Shown: positions 27,284-36,758, numbered from the stretch's first letter. The stretch is DNA of 64,000 bases from Shewanella hanedai (GCF_007197645.1 NZ_VKGK01000012.1:62001-126000); one strand, 5' to 3'. Notes: generated by a model not told the origin, from the sequence alone. Translations and numbers: made by a program.

Positions 27284-28105
27284 ATGTCAAAATACCTAAG
27301 CTCATTGGCTTCAACATACGCTTTTTCTGTTGCTTCTTTTGTCGCTAGTTTGTTTATATCATTGCTAGGGGGAAGCTCCATTTCAGCTCATGAGTTGCCC
27401 AAGCCTAATCTTGAAGAATGGGCATCAGAGGTGATAAAAATAAAGGAAGTGTCACCCACATTATATTTGGTTAAGTCTTACAAAGAGGTTAAATTCTCCG
27501 AAGATAAACCCGCGATGACTTTTGATTCAAATTCATTTATCTATCTCGATAAACAAGATGCTTATCTTATCGATACCCCGTGGAGTGAATCAGATATGCC
27601 AGACTTGATGCGTTGGCTGAAGATGAAGAAACTGCAACTTAAGGGCACCATTGTCACTCACTACCATGATGATAGAGCTGGTGGATTGGGTTATCTCGAT
27701 AAATATGGTTTTGCGACTTACGCATCAGACATGACTAATGAGTTACTGGTTCTGGATAATAAGGCAATAGCAAACCACAGTTTTTCAGGAGATAAATTTG
27801 AGCTGCTTAAAGGCCAAATTGAGACTTTTTATCCGGGGTCAGGACATAGTATGGACAACCTGGTTGTCTGGTTACCGGAGGACAGAGTATTGATTGGTGG
27901 CTGTTTACTGAAAGACAACGAAGTTAATCATCTTGGTTGGACGGGAGATGCGGATCTAGCGAATTGGTACCACAGTATCAGTAAGGTCAAAGCAGAGTTC
28001 CCTAAAGTTGAATTTATCTTCCCTGGACATGGAGAGGGGGCCAAAGGTCAATCGATATTAGATCACTCCTTATCTGTTACAAAGGAAGTCGCTAGTTTTG
28101 AGTGA
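27284..28105 (+). CDS. Subclass B1 metallo-beta-lactamase
   Basis: 273 residues with an N-terminal signal (hydrophobic to about residue 34, ending SISAHE). The complete B1 zinc site is visible: His126, His128 and Asp130 in THYHDDRAGG, the next His in GSGHSMDNLVVWLP, the Cys of GGCLLKDNEV (diagnostic for B1) and the last His in PGHGEG. Hydrolysis of penicillins, cephalosporins and carbapenems in the periplasm is expected. It resembles chromosomal enzymes reported from Shewanella frigidimarina and S. livingstonensis. ATG 27284 follows CAAGGTCC. It stands alone; no integron or IS signs. Confidence 0.9.
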   Translation: MSKYLSSLASTYAFSVASFVASLFISLLGGSSISAHELPKPNLEEWASEVIKIKEVSPTLYLVKSYKEVKFSEDKPAMTFDSNSFIYLDKQDAYLIDTPWSESDMPDLMRWLKMKKLQLKGTIVTHYHDDRAGGLGYLDKYGFATYASDMTNELLVLDNKAIANHSFSGDKFELLKGQIETFYPGSGHSMDNLVVWLPEDRVLIGGCLLKDNEVNHLGWTGDADLANWYHSISKVKAEFPKVEFIFPGHGEGAKGQSILDHSLSVTKEVASFE

Positions 28106-28140
28106 CGGCTATAAGAGCTGTATAAGTGACAATTGAGTGT

Positions 28141-28173
28141 TAAAAAGGAGTTTTAATGAAAACCTCCTTTTTA
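28141..28173. terminator. Convergent terminator after the metallo-beta-lactamase
   Basis: TAAAAAGGAG-TTTT / AAAA-CTCCTTTTTA inverted repeat between two convergent genes, usable in both directions. Confidence 0.8.
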
Positions 28174-28182
28174 ATTGTTCGC

Positions 28183-28578
28183 TTAGTTTCTATAAGTACT
28201 TTTTAAGGAGTGTTTGTTCTTGAAGGGATTGGTAAAAATAAATTCAGGATACAAAATATCTGAAAATGGTATTGCTACTTTGATATTGATTAACCAAGGC
28301 AGTGCACGGCATAGATCTTGTTTAGTGCGGATTAGCTGTACCGAAACCTGGTAGTCATTAAGCTGATTGGTTTGCAGTTTGAAATGATCATTATGGGTAC
28401 AGCCATTAGATAAAACTTGAAATTCAAAGCTGTCGCTATATATCTCTATGCCATACAATACTTCAATCATCTCCCTCTCTTCACTTATGTCTATATTTTC
28501 ATATTTGCTTTGACTCCCCGCGCTGAAGAGTAGCAGTAAGGTAAAAACTAATGGGGAAAATATATTAAATTTTTTCAT
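28183..28578 (-). CDS. Secreted protein of unknown function
   Basis: 131 residues with a clear signal peptide (MKKFNIFSPLVFTLLLLFSAGSQ); two cysteines in the mature part (NGCTHND and QDLCRALPW) could form a disulfide. No known domain recognised. Start at 28578 is set by the signal peptide; the frame extends to 28602. It lies downstream of the serine protease gene on the same strand, but a terminator separates them. Confidence 0.65.
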   Translation of the reverse strand: MKKFNIFSPLVFTLLLLFSAGSQSKYENIDISEEREMIEVLYGIEIYSDSFEFQVLSNGCTHNDHFKLQTNQLNDYQVSVQLIRTKQDLCRALPWLINIKVAIPFSDILYPEFIFTNPFKNKHSLKSTYRN

Positions 28579-28600
28579 AATTTTACTCGATATTAAAAAC

Positions 28601-28625
28601 AACGCGAGGCTATTAGCTTCGCGTT
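28601..28625 (-). terminator. Terminator after the serine protease
   Basis: AACGCGA-AGCT type stem (28601-28611 with 28615-28625); on the minus strand it is followed by GTTTTTAATA. Confidence 0.75.
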
Positions 28626-28647
28626 GTACTTCTTATATTGATTGGTA

Positions 28648-30624
28648 TTAATATTTGATTATGGAGTTTGCACTTTCCACTTTCCTTCTTGAGAGCTGAA
28701 TAGCAAGAGCAGCTAATAGGAGTAGCATAAAGTCGGTGCTACCTCCCTTATCTTTTTCTCTAACATCTATCATGGTTTTGCTAACGGACTTTTCTCCATA
28801 TTTATCCGTTACTGTCAGTTCAACTTCGACTTTCCCCGCTTTATCTCCAGCTTTAAATTTTGCAATTTTATTGGATGTGTCAGTCAAACTCGCGCCATTG
28901 CCTTTTCCTATTAGCTTCCAGCTAAAGGTTAAGGTGTCTCCATCGGGATCTTTAGTGCCACTTGCGTCAATCGTGGTGCTTTGACTTACCTCAATCGGCT
29001 TAACTTTTTTAATGCTGATAACTGGTGCTTTATTGGTTATAGTCAGCTGAACATTGTCCAGATAAGCTTTGTCATCACCTTTAGAGCCGGCAGCGTCTTT
29101 AGTATAAGCAAACAGTACTCTGTCTTTGCCTTTAGCCAGTGGGAGCTTGACATGCAGGAACTTCTCCTGAGTATTACCACTGGCGAACAACTCTTCATTC
29201 TGATTTACCGCTACTCGCAACCCATCCTTATTGGCCTCGGAGCTGACAAGATAGCTGAAGCTTAGTTCAGTGACTCTGTCACTGCTGATAATACCAAGCA
29301 ATGCTGCGGCATTTCTATCCTCAACAGAATCAGTTTCTATGCCGCTGTCACCTGCGTATGTACGGCTAGACTGGGGTTGCCACTTACCTTTTCCTCCGCT
29401 GTGCCACTCGATAAAGCCTGGATAATTGATATCCAGCAGTTTCTTCAGGTCAAGATTTGATTTCTCAGCAATTTCAACAGAGACAGTGGACTTTGCTTGT
29501 TTAAGGTGTGGGTGGTTGGTTTCTAGCGCCATCTCAAGACTGGCCGCCCCTGCATTGTTGGTGGCAAACTTAAATTTAATATCGCACTCTTTGCCCGGTT
29601 CAATATTCGTTGTGTTACAACTGTTATTGGTAACTTGTGGCGATGCAAGATTATTAAGCTCATTGAACTCCACTTTATTTACAATAAATCTCTCACTGCC
29701 TTCGTTCTTGATATTTAAGTTATGAACGACATCCTGAGCCATTTCTAAATAGCCCAAATCGAGTGTTTTGTTGAATGTAACCCCGGAGGATTCCCCATAA
29801 ATCCAGTCAAGCATCTTGGAGACTCTGACATAGACCCCAGGGAGATTATCGCTGGCACAAACTTGGGCGCCCCAACTGACAATACCTGTTTGGTAAAACT
29901 GGCCACCTTTTTTCATAAACAGAGGCCCACCGCTGTCGCCATTACAGGAGTCTTTTTTTATTGTGGCGTAGCCAGCACAGATCATAGTGTCTGTTATTTT
30001 TGCATTAGCACCCAGCAGTTCTGCATAGTTTTTACGACATAGGGCTTGATTAAACTGTGGCACATCTGCTTTTTGTAATATTTTAGCCGTGGGTCGTTCG
30101 TCATTCTCTACGGTGACGCCAAAACCTATGACTGTCATCATATCACCATCTTTTAACTGTGCAGCCAGCTCAGGCGTAATAAGCTTGATGGGAGTGACCC
30201 CTTCCACTGGTTTTTGCAACTCCAGCAGAGCGGTATCTGATTCAGGGTCAGCATATATAGCCTTGAGCTTATGGCGCTTAGCTTCACCTGGTTTTTTTAC
30301 ATCATGGAGCCCGATAATAACATCAACTGAAGCTGGATCTGCATTTCCATATCCAACACAGTGAGCAGCAGTGAGGACATACTTTTTAGCCATTAACGAT
30401 CCACCACAAAAAGGTTGGACTGCATCTGTTGTAGCTGTGGATGAGCCGATAAGAGAGACCATAAAGGGGAACTCGCTTTTTTGCGCGTCTTCGCCCCCTA
30501 TAACTCTTGGTGTAGGATTGTTGGTTTTATATTTTGCTATTTTGTCGTATGGATTGGCGAGACAGGCGCCGCTAACTGTTACCGCTAGCGCGATAAGCAG
30601 GGTTGTCATTCTAGGGTTGTACAT
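28648..30624 (-). CDS. Secreted trypsin-like serine protease with GlyGly-CTERM anchor
   Basis: 658 residues. Order: signal peptide (1-23); S1 peptidase domain from VIGG at 41 with catalytic His88 (TAAHC), Asp130 (SDTALLELQ) and Ser at about 228 (GDSGGP); an Ig-like middle region; a galactose-binding-like segment; a PKD-type domain (KDPDGDTLTFSWKL); and a C-terminal GGSTDFMLLLLAALAIQLSRRK tail, the GlyGly-CTERM signal for rhombosortase processing after type II secretion. It resembles Vibrio VesB-type proteases. Activation by cleavage after Arg40 is likely. ATG 30624 has GGAG upstream. Confidence 0.9.
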   Translation of the reverse strand: MYNPRMTTLLIALAVTVSGACLANPYDKIAKYKTNNPTPRVIGGEDAQKSEFPFMVSLIGSSTATTDAVQPFCGGSLMAKKYVLTAAHCVGYGNADPASVDVIIGLHDVKKPGEAKRHKLKAIYADPESDTALLELQKPVEGVTPIKLITPELAAQLKDGDMMTVIGFGVTVENDERPTAKILQKADVPQFNQALCRKNYAELLGANAKITDTMICAGYATIKKDSCNGDSGGPLFMKKGGQFYQTGIVSWGAQVCASDNLPGVYVRVSKMLDWIYGESSGVTFNKTLDLGYLEMAQDVVHNLNIKNEGSERFIVNKVEFNELNNLASPQVTNNSCNTTNIEPGKECDIKFKFATNNAGAASLEMALETNHPHLKQAKSTVSVEIAEKSNLDLKKLLDINYPGFIEWHSGGKGKWQPQSSRTYAGDSGIETDSVEDRNAAALLGIISSDRVTELSFSYLVSSEANKDGLRVAVNQNEELFASGNTQEKFLHVKLPLAKGKDRVLFAYTKDAAGSKGDDKAYLDNVQLTITNKAPVISIKKVKPIEVSQSTTIDASGTKDPDGDTLTFSWKLIGKGNGASLTDTSNKIAKFKAGDKAGKVEVELTVTDKYGEKSVSKTMIDVREKDKGGSTDFMLLLLAALAIQLSRRKVESANSIIKY

Positions 30625-30660
30625 TGTAAACTCCAAGATGTTTAACTGTGTAGTTAAATA

Positions 30661-30701
30661 AAAAATCCTACCTGAAATAGATTGCCGTCTATTCAGGTAG
30701 G
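30661..30701 (-). terminator. Terminator overlapping the 3' end of the XRE gene
   Basis: CCTACCTGAAATAG (30667-30680) pairs with CTATTCAGGTAGG (30689-30701), one bulge; on the minus strand a T stretch follows. The stem contains the last codons and stop of the XRE gene. Confidence 0.7.
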
Positions 30702-30895
30702 TACTCAAGCAAATCACCGGGTTGACAGTCCAGTGCCTCGCAAATCAGTGCTAATGTAGAAAACCTAATTGCTTTAGCTTTTCCTGTTTTTAATATGGAT
30801 AAGTTTTGAATTGAAATACCGATCTTTTCTGAAAGTTCATTTAGGCGCATATTCCGTTTCGCCAGCATCACGTCAAGATTTACAACTATTTTCAT
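30689..30895 (-). CDS. XRE-family HTH regulator (YozG-like)
   Basis: 68 residues, nearly all helix-turn-helix: LAKRNMRLNELSEKIGISIQNLSILKTGKAKAIRFSTL, then EALDCQPGDLLEYLP. Such short YozG-type regulators are usually encoded next to a DUF2975 membrane protein, as here (16-base gap). They probably act together in a membrane-linked regulatory unit whose signal is unknown. A Fur-box match stands before the pair. Confidence 0.9.
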   Translation of the reverse strand: MKIVVNLDVMLAKRNMRLNELSEKIGISIQNLSILKTGKAKAIRFSTLALICEALDCQPGDLLEYLPE

Positions 30896-30911
30896 AACCA
30901 GTCCTGGTGGA

Positions 30912-31634
30912 TTAGATCAAGGTATCAACTTCTTTTTTAAGGTTTTCTGCATAGCTCATAATTCTCGCCACCACAATTAGAAAAGAACCAAATAGCAGTA
31001 GCGTTAAGTTGCTATAAATTCGTGTTCCCATCTCTTGTAACGGGGGAAACTCTAAGTCCGCCATCTCTGGTGGCATGCAATCCAAATCAATGATTTCATG
31101 TTCGTTAATCGGACCCATGGGAATCATATTTGGCTGATTTTCAACAACAATGAAGCCATTGGATGTATGAAGAAATAGCGTATCTAATGTCATTGAAGCG
31201 ATGGCATCAGTGAAGTAGAGGCTAACTAAAAGCCAGCCAATAATCGCAAGCCCTTTAGTGTTACTGCTGTGGAAAACAACGCCCTCGGAATATGATTTAA
31301 ACAGCTTATCCAGTCGTAATATGATGAAAAGAGTAATAATCAAACATGCGGGCGTGCTTATGTACCATAACCATTTAACGAATAGATTGGGGGAGTCATG
31401 AATACTGACTTGGATAGGATATGGAGAATCTGTGGGGATGGTTAACTCATCAAGCATCACTTGAAAACCAAAAATACTTGCTCTGGAGAAGAACTCAAAA
31501 TCTAAGTTAAAAAAATCATAAAACAAAAAGAAACCTATATTTGAAATCACAATCCCACCGCATATGATCCAAAGCAGTCCCCGTATTGTGATGCCGAGTT
31601 TGCGGATTTTTTTTATATCTGAATTAATTTCCAT
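30912..31634 (-). CDS. DUF2975 membrane protein
   Basis: 240 residues with four predicted membrane helices (about 18-42, 88-107, 127-147, 212-232), the DUF2975 layout, ending SYAENLKKEVDTLI. A 70-residue acidic, Pro- and Met-containing loop between helices 3 and 4 is longer than I would expect. Function of the family is unknown; it is typically paired with a small XRE regulator. Start 31634 (MEINSDIKK) is preferred over 31655. Confidence 0.8.
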   Translation of the reverse strand: MEINSDIKKIRKLGITIRGLLWIICGGIVISNIGFFLFYDFFNLDFEFFSRASIFGFQVMLDELTIPTDSPYPIQVSIHDSPNLFVKWLWYISTPACLIITLFIILRLDKLFKSYSEGVVFHSSNTKGLAIIGWLLVSLYFTDAIASMTLDTLFLHTSNGFIVVENQPNMIPMGPINEHEIIDLDCMPPEMADLEFPPLQEMGTRIYSNLTLLLFGSFLIVVARIMSYAENLKKEVDTLI

Positions 31635-31689
31635 AATTTGAATACCAACAATCACATGTGAAAGTGTTGTTAATGAATATCGTTAATTA

Positions 31690-31708
31690 TTCAATGATAA
31701 TCATTAAA
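31690..31708. promoter_or_regulatory. Fur box upstream of DUF2975/XRE
   Basis: Contains the perfect 13-base palindrome AATGATAATCATT (31693-31705) and matches the 19-base Fur consensus at 14 positions. It lies about 60 bases upstream of the DUF2975 start. Iron-dependent repression is inferred. Confidence 0.6.
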
Positions 31709-32260
31709 TATTAAAAGTCAAGAGTGCTTGATGTTGAGGTTTATATTTATGATTTTAATAGAAATTATATTTTATTTGGTCATGAGTACGGTATCCTTTT
31801 TATTTAGTTACTCGTACGGTATTTTGTTCGCTATTAAATAACAAATTAACATATCTATGTTGATAGTATGTATGCTATTGATTTTTAATTTTAAAATGAA
31901 ACTAATGGGTCGTTTACTTTTTGTTAGTGTGTAGTATCTATATTTTTAAATGAAGGTTATCTATATTTATATGTTGATTGAACAAACTAATTTATTGATT
32001 AGGTGGCTTCAGGTTCCTATATTTAGTTTTGTTTATAAATGTCTTCTTGCTTGTCTGTCTTTAATGATGTTTCATGATGAATAATACCAGTAAGAAATCG
32101 TACATAGAGTAAAGACGGGATCTATTTTTCTGGTGAAAAATGATGGGAAGTAGAAAGTCGTATTTATATTGTTTCATCTGAAGTGAGTGCTTTGGAGGGG
32201 GGGGGCAACGCGTGAAGCAGGGTCTGTCATGTGTCTATATTCAGAGGGGCTAGATAATAA
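31709..32260. other. Gene-poor AT-rich stretch with a G9 run
   Basis: About 550 bases without a credible gene on either strand. It holds two similar short motifs, GAGTACGGTAT (near 31785) and CTCGTACGGTAT (near 31811), and a run of nine G at 32197-32205, a slippage-prone tract. No RNA gene or mobile-element end was recognised. Confidence 0.5.
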
Positions 32261-32292
32261 AATGCCATTAATACTGCTGCATTAATGGCATT
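32261..32292 (-). terminator. Terminator after the interrupted chemoreceptor gene
   Basis: AATGCCATTAAT / ATTAATGGCATT, a perfect 12-bp stem; on the minus strand followed by TTTATTAT. Confidence 0.75.
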
Positions 32293-32345
32293 ATTCCTTA
32301 AGTGACAAATTCTCGTAAAGGCATCAGTTTTTTAGAACAATAGGC

Positions 32346-34454
32346 CTACACCTTAAACTGTTTAACCAAGCCATTTAACCTATCGACAGACTTACTCATG
32401 TGTACAGTATTCTCTTGATTTTCTATCGAGGCATTCAAGCTTTCTTCAACGACCGTTTTCACATGACTCACAGACTTTGTTGCTGAGTTTACTATTGATC
32501 TTTGTTCCTCTGCGGCTGTAGCAATCTGCTCATTCAATTGGTTTAGGTTTGTGATAGCCATTGATACTCTATCGAGTGCGACTCCAGCTTGATTAGCAAT
32601 GGTTACCGTTTCCTCACCACCTTCTTTGGATCTCGACATTGAGGTCACTGCTGCACTCGCTCCTTTTTGGAGGTTCTGAATCATGGTTTGAATTTCATTG
32701 GTGCAGTTCTGGGTCCGTGAAGCCAGAGTACGAACTTCATCGGCGACGACGGCAAAACCTCGTCCTTGCTCGCCGGCTCTCGCTGCTTCAATCGCGGCAT
32801 TGAGTGCAAGTAAGTTAGTTTGTTCAGCAATGGCTTGAATAACATCAAGAACAGAAGCAATGTTATCAACTTCTTTATTTAATTCATTGATGACATTTGA
32901 ACTGTCGTCAATGTGTCCAGCGAGTTCGCCGATAGAGCTGATAGCTTGCTGAACGGTTGTACGTACCGCTTCACTGTCATTGTTTGCATCTTTTGATGCA
33001 CCAGAACAGTTTTGTGCATTACTGGAGATACTCTCTGCGGCATCATTGACTTGAGCAATATATGAAACCACTTGTTGGACTTCCTTGCTTTGCATATTGA
33101 CCCGTTCACACACCTTCTCGCTTATATCACTGATAGAGACAATGGAGTTATCAAGGCCATTTGATTCGGTGCTTATTTGTGAAATTAAAGATTGGATTTT
33201 CACTACAAACAGGTTGAACTCAACACCGAGTGCAGCCAGTTCATCTTTACCGTCTTCGTCGACTCTTTGGGTCAAATCGCCTTCACCTTCTGCGATATCT
33301 TTGAGTCTATTCACTAGGTTATCAACGGGGATGATGATTGCTTTAATAAGGGCAATGATGGTAACAAAGCCAAATACGAGTGCAGTTAACCAAACTACAC
33401 CAACGGTAGTCACCGCTGTTTTAAGCGCCACTTCAGCCTCGTCATTTGCTAAGTCTGCAAGGGTATCAGCTGCTGCAGTTAACTGTTCTAATAATGCATC
33501 AGCTTTTGATATCGATATTTCAAGGTGGTTAGTATAGTCATCTGCCTCCGCTTCATAACGGAGCTGCTCTCGGTAGGTATCAAAAAGTTTTTCATCATTT
33601 AGAGCAAGGGCCTGCCATTGAACAAAGTTATATTTAAGATCTTTGGCATCTTGTTTGTCTTCTTCACTCTCAGCTAAGTCAAACAATATTGTCATATGAC
33701 TTTCGACTTTTTCAGCTAAGACATCAAAGTTCTCTCAGATGGCAGGAAGGTTGCTAGGCTCCTCTTCAGCAAGATACTCTCCTGCAGTATCTTGCATTTC
33801 AATAATATAACGCTGTAACTTTAATGCCGCTTCTACCACAGGGTAATCGCGTTCAAAAAGCTCACCTAACACATCATTAACATCGCTTGCGGTTGCTGTT
33901 CCTGATTCAGCCAGTATGTCGCCTCGGTCTTCAGCCTTGGCCATTTCAGCTTCATTCTCAATAGCAAATTCATCTAGTGAAGTGATGAGTACACCACCCA
34001 AGCCATCAAACTCATTAAGTAATTGTTTTGCTTTCAACTCAAACTCTAACTCTAAGTAATGAGATTGGTACATTTTCTTGGTATCAATTTGCAGTTCCTT
34101 GTTGGCTGCCACCGCTTCATTGGCTATCTCTTTCTCTGAAGGATCGAGTAGTTTTTCTAGTTCTTCATAAGAGCTTGTATATACGCCATTTAATGGGGCG
34201 ATAAAAGTGAACAATTCAGTAATTTCACTGATATCTTCAGAAGCCATTATCTCATTGGCAATTTTTCCTCTTTCCCATAATGATGCGATCATGTCGTCAG
34301 TGCTTTCAATGGTTGGTGTAATATCTTCACTTAATCGCTTAATGTTGTTATCAAGCTCATAGACATAGAATAAACCGACACCTGCAGTACCAGATAAGAG
34401 CAACAAAAGAAAAATGATAGCTGTAATTAACTTAAGTCTAATCGTTCCAAACAT
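32346..34454 (-). pseudogene. Methyl-accepting chemotaxis protein interrupted by an in-frame TGA
   Basis: Reading from ATG 34454, a chemoreceptor begins MFGTIRLKLITAIIF (first membrane helix), continues through a helical periplasmic sensor region, and meets TGA at 33737-33735. The same frame continues without a shift ([13 protein letters not shown]) into 32346-33695, which carries the second helix (near [15 protein letters not shown]), a HAMP domain and the full signalling domain with the hairpin-tip [24 protein letters not shown]. Read through the stop the protein would be about 700 residues. One base change would restore it, so this is a recent nonsense mutation or a sequencing error. The downstream part could be translated from the ATG at 33695 only as a receptor lacking its first helix. 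Confidence 0.85.
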
Positions 34455-34897
34455 CGTGTATCTCCATGTGTACTTTGAATAGCAATTGCGGTACATGTAA
34501 GGGTTAATATGTGTTCAATTTAAGTACGCTCAAAACAAGCTTAATTGACTGATTGATTTAGCTTGAGAAATTGACGTAAATTAAGCTTAGCTAAAGAATT
34601 CAGATACTGCCTGAAAGTATAAGTCTCTATTCGGAGTCCTTGATTTATCCTGTTTTCTTTGTGATTAACCCTATCTAAAAACCTTGGTAAACGAAGACTC
34701 TGCAGCAGGTTTATCTTTGCGATTAGCAAGCTCGTATTAATCTAACCAAGCATGAGTAAAATTGACCAAAATATAGGAGAGTGACTTTGATTTTATAAAT
34801 GGATTTACATAAGTGGCTGAAGTGTAACCTTATTATTGTTGGCCTGTATTTTGCTTTATTAAATCCATATCAGGATTTCAATGACAGGATGGCCTTT
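34455..34897. other. Divergent intergenic region with a 10-bp inverted repeat
   Basis: About 440 bases between the chemoreceptor and the DUF4097-like gene. Contains a perfect inverted repeat AAGCTTAATT (34537-34546) / AATTAAGCTT (34579-34588). A 62-codon minus-strand frame (34541-34729) is not convincing. Confidence 0.45.
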
Positions 34898-35563
34898 ATG
34901 AACATGCTCATAAAAAAAATAACCACAGCAACGCTTAGCAGCATGCTAGTGATCTCTGCAGCATTCTCTACTTTGGCTATTACGCCAGTTCAGGCGGATG
35001 CAGATAGAAGCTTGAGCCAGACCTTTGGTTACAATGGTCAGCAAGTGTTATTAGATATGGATGTCGGATCTGCGGAGGTGTTTGCGACTGATGAACAAGA
35101 GATTCGAGTTGAAGTGGTGGTTTCTAACGCCGATAGTAGCTGGTTTTCACTCTGGAGCAGTTCAGAACTTGATGATGTCGAATTCGATGTCGATCTGGAA
35201 TCTAAACGGATTACGCTAAAATTAAACGAGCAAGATGATATTAAGCAGGAGTGGAAAATCTACCTACCCCGCCAGGCTGCGGTCAACCTTAATGTTGGTG
35301 TGGGGCAAGTTGAAGTCACTAACATGGAAAGCGATGTTGATATTGACTTGGGTGTTGGTCATGCACAAATAAAACATAGCATTATCTATAGCTCTGTTTC
35401 GCTTGAATCTGGTGTCGGTGAAGTAACTGTTGAAGATGGTGGCCACGCGCTAGCTATTGAACGTAACTTTGTCAGACAAGCTTATCATGATGAAGACAGC
35501 AGCGGTTTTGGTGAGTTGAGTGTTAATGTTGGTGTTGGCCAAATTGACGTTGAACACTTTTAA
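34898..35563 (+). CDS. Secreted DUF4097-like beta-repeat protein
   Basis: 221 residues with a signal peptide (to about residue 32, ending TPVQA). The mature protein consists of short beta-strand repeats with the recurring core GVG: NVGVGQVEV, DLGVGHAQI, ESGVGEVTV and NVGVGQIDV, the style of DUF4097 putative adhesin/beta-helix proteins. Likely periplasmic or surface-exposed; function unknown. ATG 34898 is chosen by signal peptide and the AGGA at 34886-34889; longer in-frame starts exist from 34799. Confidence 0.75.
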   Translation: MNMLIKKITTATLSSMLVISAAFSTLAITPVQADADRSLSQTFGYNGQQVLLDMDVGSAEVFATDEQEIRVEVVVSNADSSWFSLWSSSELDDVEFDVDLESKRITLKLNEQDDIKQEWKIYLPRQAAVNLNVGVGQVEVTNMESDVDIDLGVGHAQIKHSIIYSSVSLESGVGEVTVEDGGHALAIERNFVRQAYHDEDSSGFGELSVNVGVGQIDVEHF

Positions 35564-35596
35564 CGCTCAGCTTAAACACGAGGTTTGCGAACACAT

Positions 35597-35622
35597 AAGC
35601 CCATATTGATGGGCTTTTTTGT
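35597..35622. terminator. Terminator after the DUF4097-like gene
   Basis: AAGCCCAT-ATTG-ATGGGCTT followed by T; between convergent genes. Confidence 0.85.
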
Positions 35623-35643
35623 ATCAGAAATTCAGAAGCTTCA

Positions 35644-36564
35644 CTAATGAGAATGAGGTGTTCCACTCTTTAGCTTTATTCTGTTCAGTAATGGCAGTAA
35701 CTGCTGCAGTGCTAGTGCCATCAAGATAAGACCTAAACCAACGTAAGTGGAACGGGCTATCTCTTCTTGTAAAATCCAAGCAATAAAACCTATGCTCATG
35801 ACTGGCGACATAAAGGCCATGGTACTGATACTTGCGGTGCGCTCTGCTTTTTTAAGTGCGATTAACCAGAGCACGAAGGTAACCCCCATTTCGAATAACC
35901 CCACATAAACACCAGCGGCAAAAGCTTGCAGATTCCAGCTTGGCAGCGTTTGGGTGAATAATAGTGTGCCAAGTATAAAGGGAAACCCCACTAAGAAACT
36001 CAATAGTAGGCTGACAACAGGATCCCCTTTATCTTTGGTATTGATGATCCAGTAGAGAGACCAGAGTAAGGTACTGGTAAGCGCTAAGATGACCCCGGTG
36101 CCACTTTCAAATGAAAATCCAGTGAGATTGCCATTGGTTGCGATAACGAAAACACCAAAGTAGGCGACAATGGCTGCCACCATGTCACTTTTACGGAGTT
36201 TCTGAGCCAGCATTGGAACAGAGAGCAGGGGCAGCAATATGGCCCAAGTATAATTGAGCGACAGTGCCTGTTGTGCGGGCAGCAGATCATAGGCCTTAAA
36301 GAGCACAAGGTAATAGAGGAAAGGATTAATTAATCCTGTCTGCAGGTAGAAATAGGGGCGTTGAATAAACTGCGTCTTAATTAGATGGAGTTTTCGCTGT
36401 GCAACAAGAATGATGCCGAGAGCAAAGATCGAAGTGACGACAGCGACCAATACTAGCTGTAAAGGAGTGAAGTGTTCCAGTGCAAGTTTAAATGCGGTGG
36501 CAACGGTTGACCATAGGCATACCGCACCAATGCCGTAAACATAAGCCTGATTAGATGGTTTCAA
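35644..36564 (-). CDS. EamA/DMT-family transporter
   Basis: 306-residue inner-membrane protein with ten helices made of two EamA repeats (first begins YVYGIGAVCLWSTVATAFKLAL, second near TGVILALTSTLLWSLYWIIN). Drug/metabolite transporters of this type export amino acids or small metabolites; the substrate cannot be told from sequence. Normal length and a C-terminal basic tail. Divergent from dnaK. Confidence 0.88.
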   Translation of the reverse strand: MKPSNQAYVYGIGAVCLWSTVATAFKLALEHFTPLQLVLVAVVTSIFALGIILVAQRKLHLIKTQFIQRPYFYLQTGLINPFLYYLVLFKAYDLLPAQQALSLNYTWAILLPLLSVPMLAQKLRKSDMVAAIVAYFGVFVIATNGNLTGFSFESGTGVILALTSTLLWSLYWIINTKDKGDPVVSLLLSFLVGFPFILGTLLFTQTLPSWNLQAFAAGVYVGLFEMGVTFVLWLIALKKAERTASISTMAFMSPVMSIGFIAWILQEEIARSTYVGLGLILMALALQQLLPLLNRIKLKSGTPHSH

Positions 36565-36730
36565 TTTTTATTACTCACAAGAGACGACTAAATAGCGAGT
36601 TGTAGTTTTATCTAAAAACCTGATTCAACCGACTACACTTCTTAATTGCATGCATTATACGGTATCCAGATTTTGATAGTGCGCCAAAGATCAAAAAAAT
36701 GAGGGTTTATTTCTTTTTTGTATTTCCCCC

Positions 36731-36758
36731 CTTGTAATCGTTACCCAAGACCCAATAT
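36731..36758 (+). promoter_or_regulatory. Distal sigma-32 (heat shock) promoter of dnaK
   Basis: CTTGTAA (36731-36737), 13-base spacer, CCCAATAT (36751-36758): a good match to the RpoH consensus CTTGAAA / CCCCATnT. Confidence 0.65.

Noticed and set aside
33735..33737. TGA read as selenocysteine in the chemoreceptor
   Set aside because: Chemoreceptors are not selenoproteins, the position is not catalytic and no SECIS-like stem was seen right after it; a nonsense mutation is simpler.
34541..34729. 62-codon minus-strand ORF upstream of the chemoreceptor
   Set aside because: No domain, overlaps an inverted repeat and has no convincing ribosome binding site.
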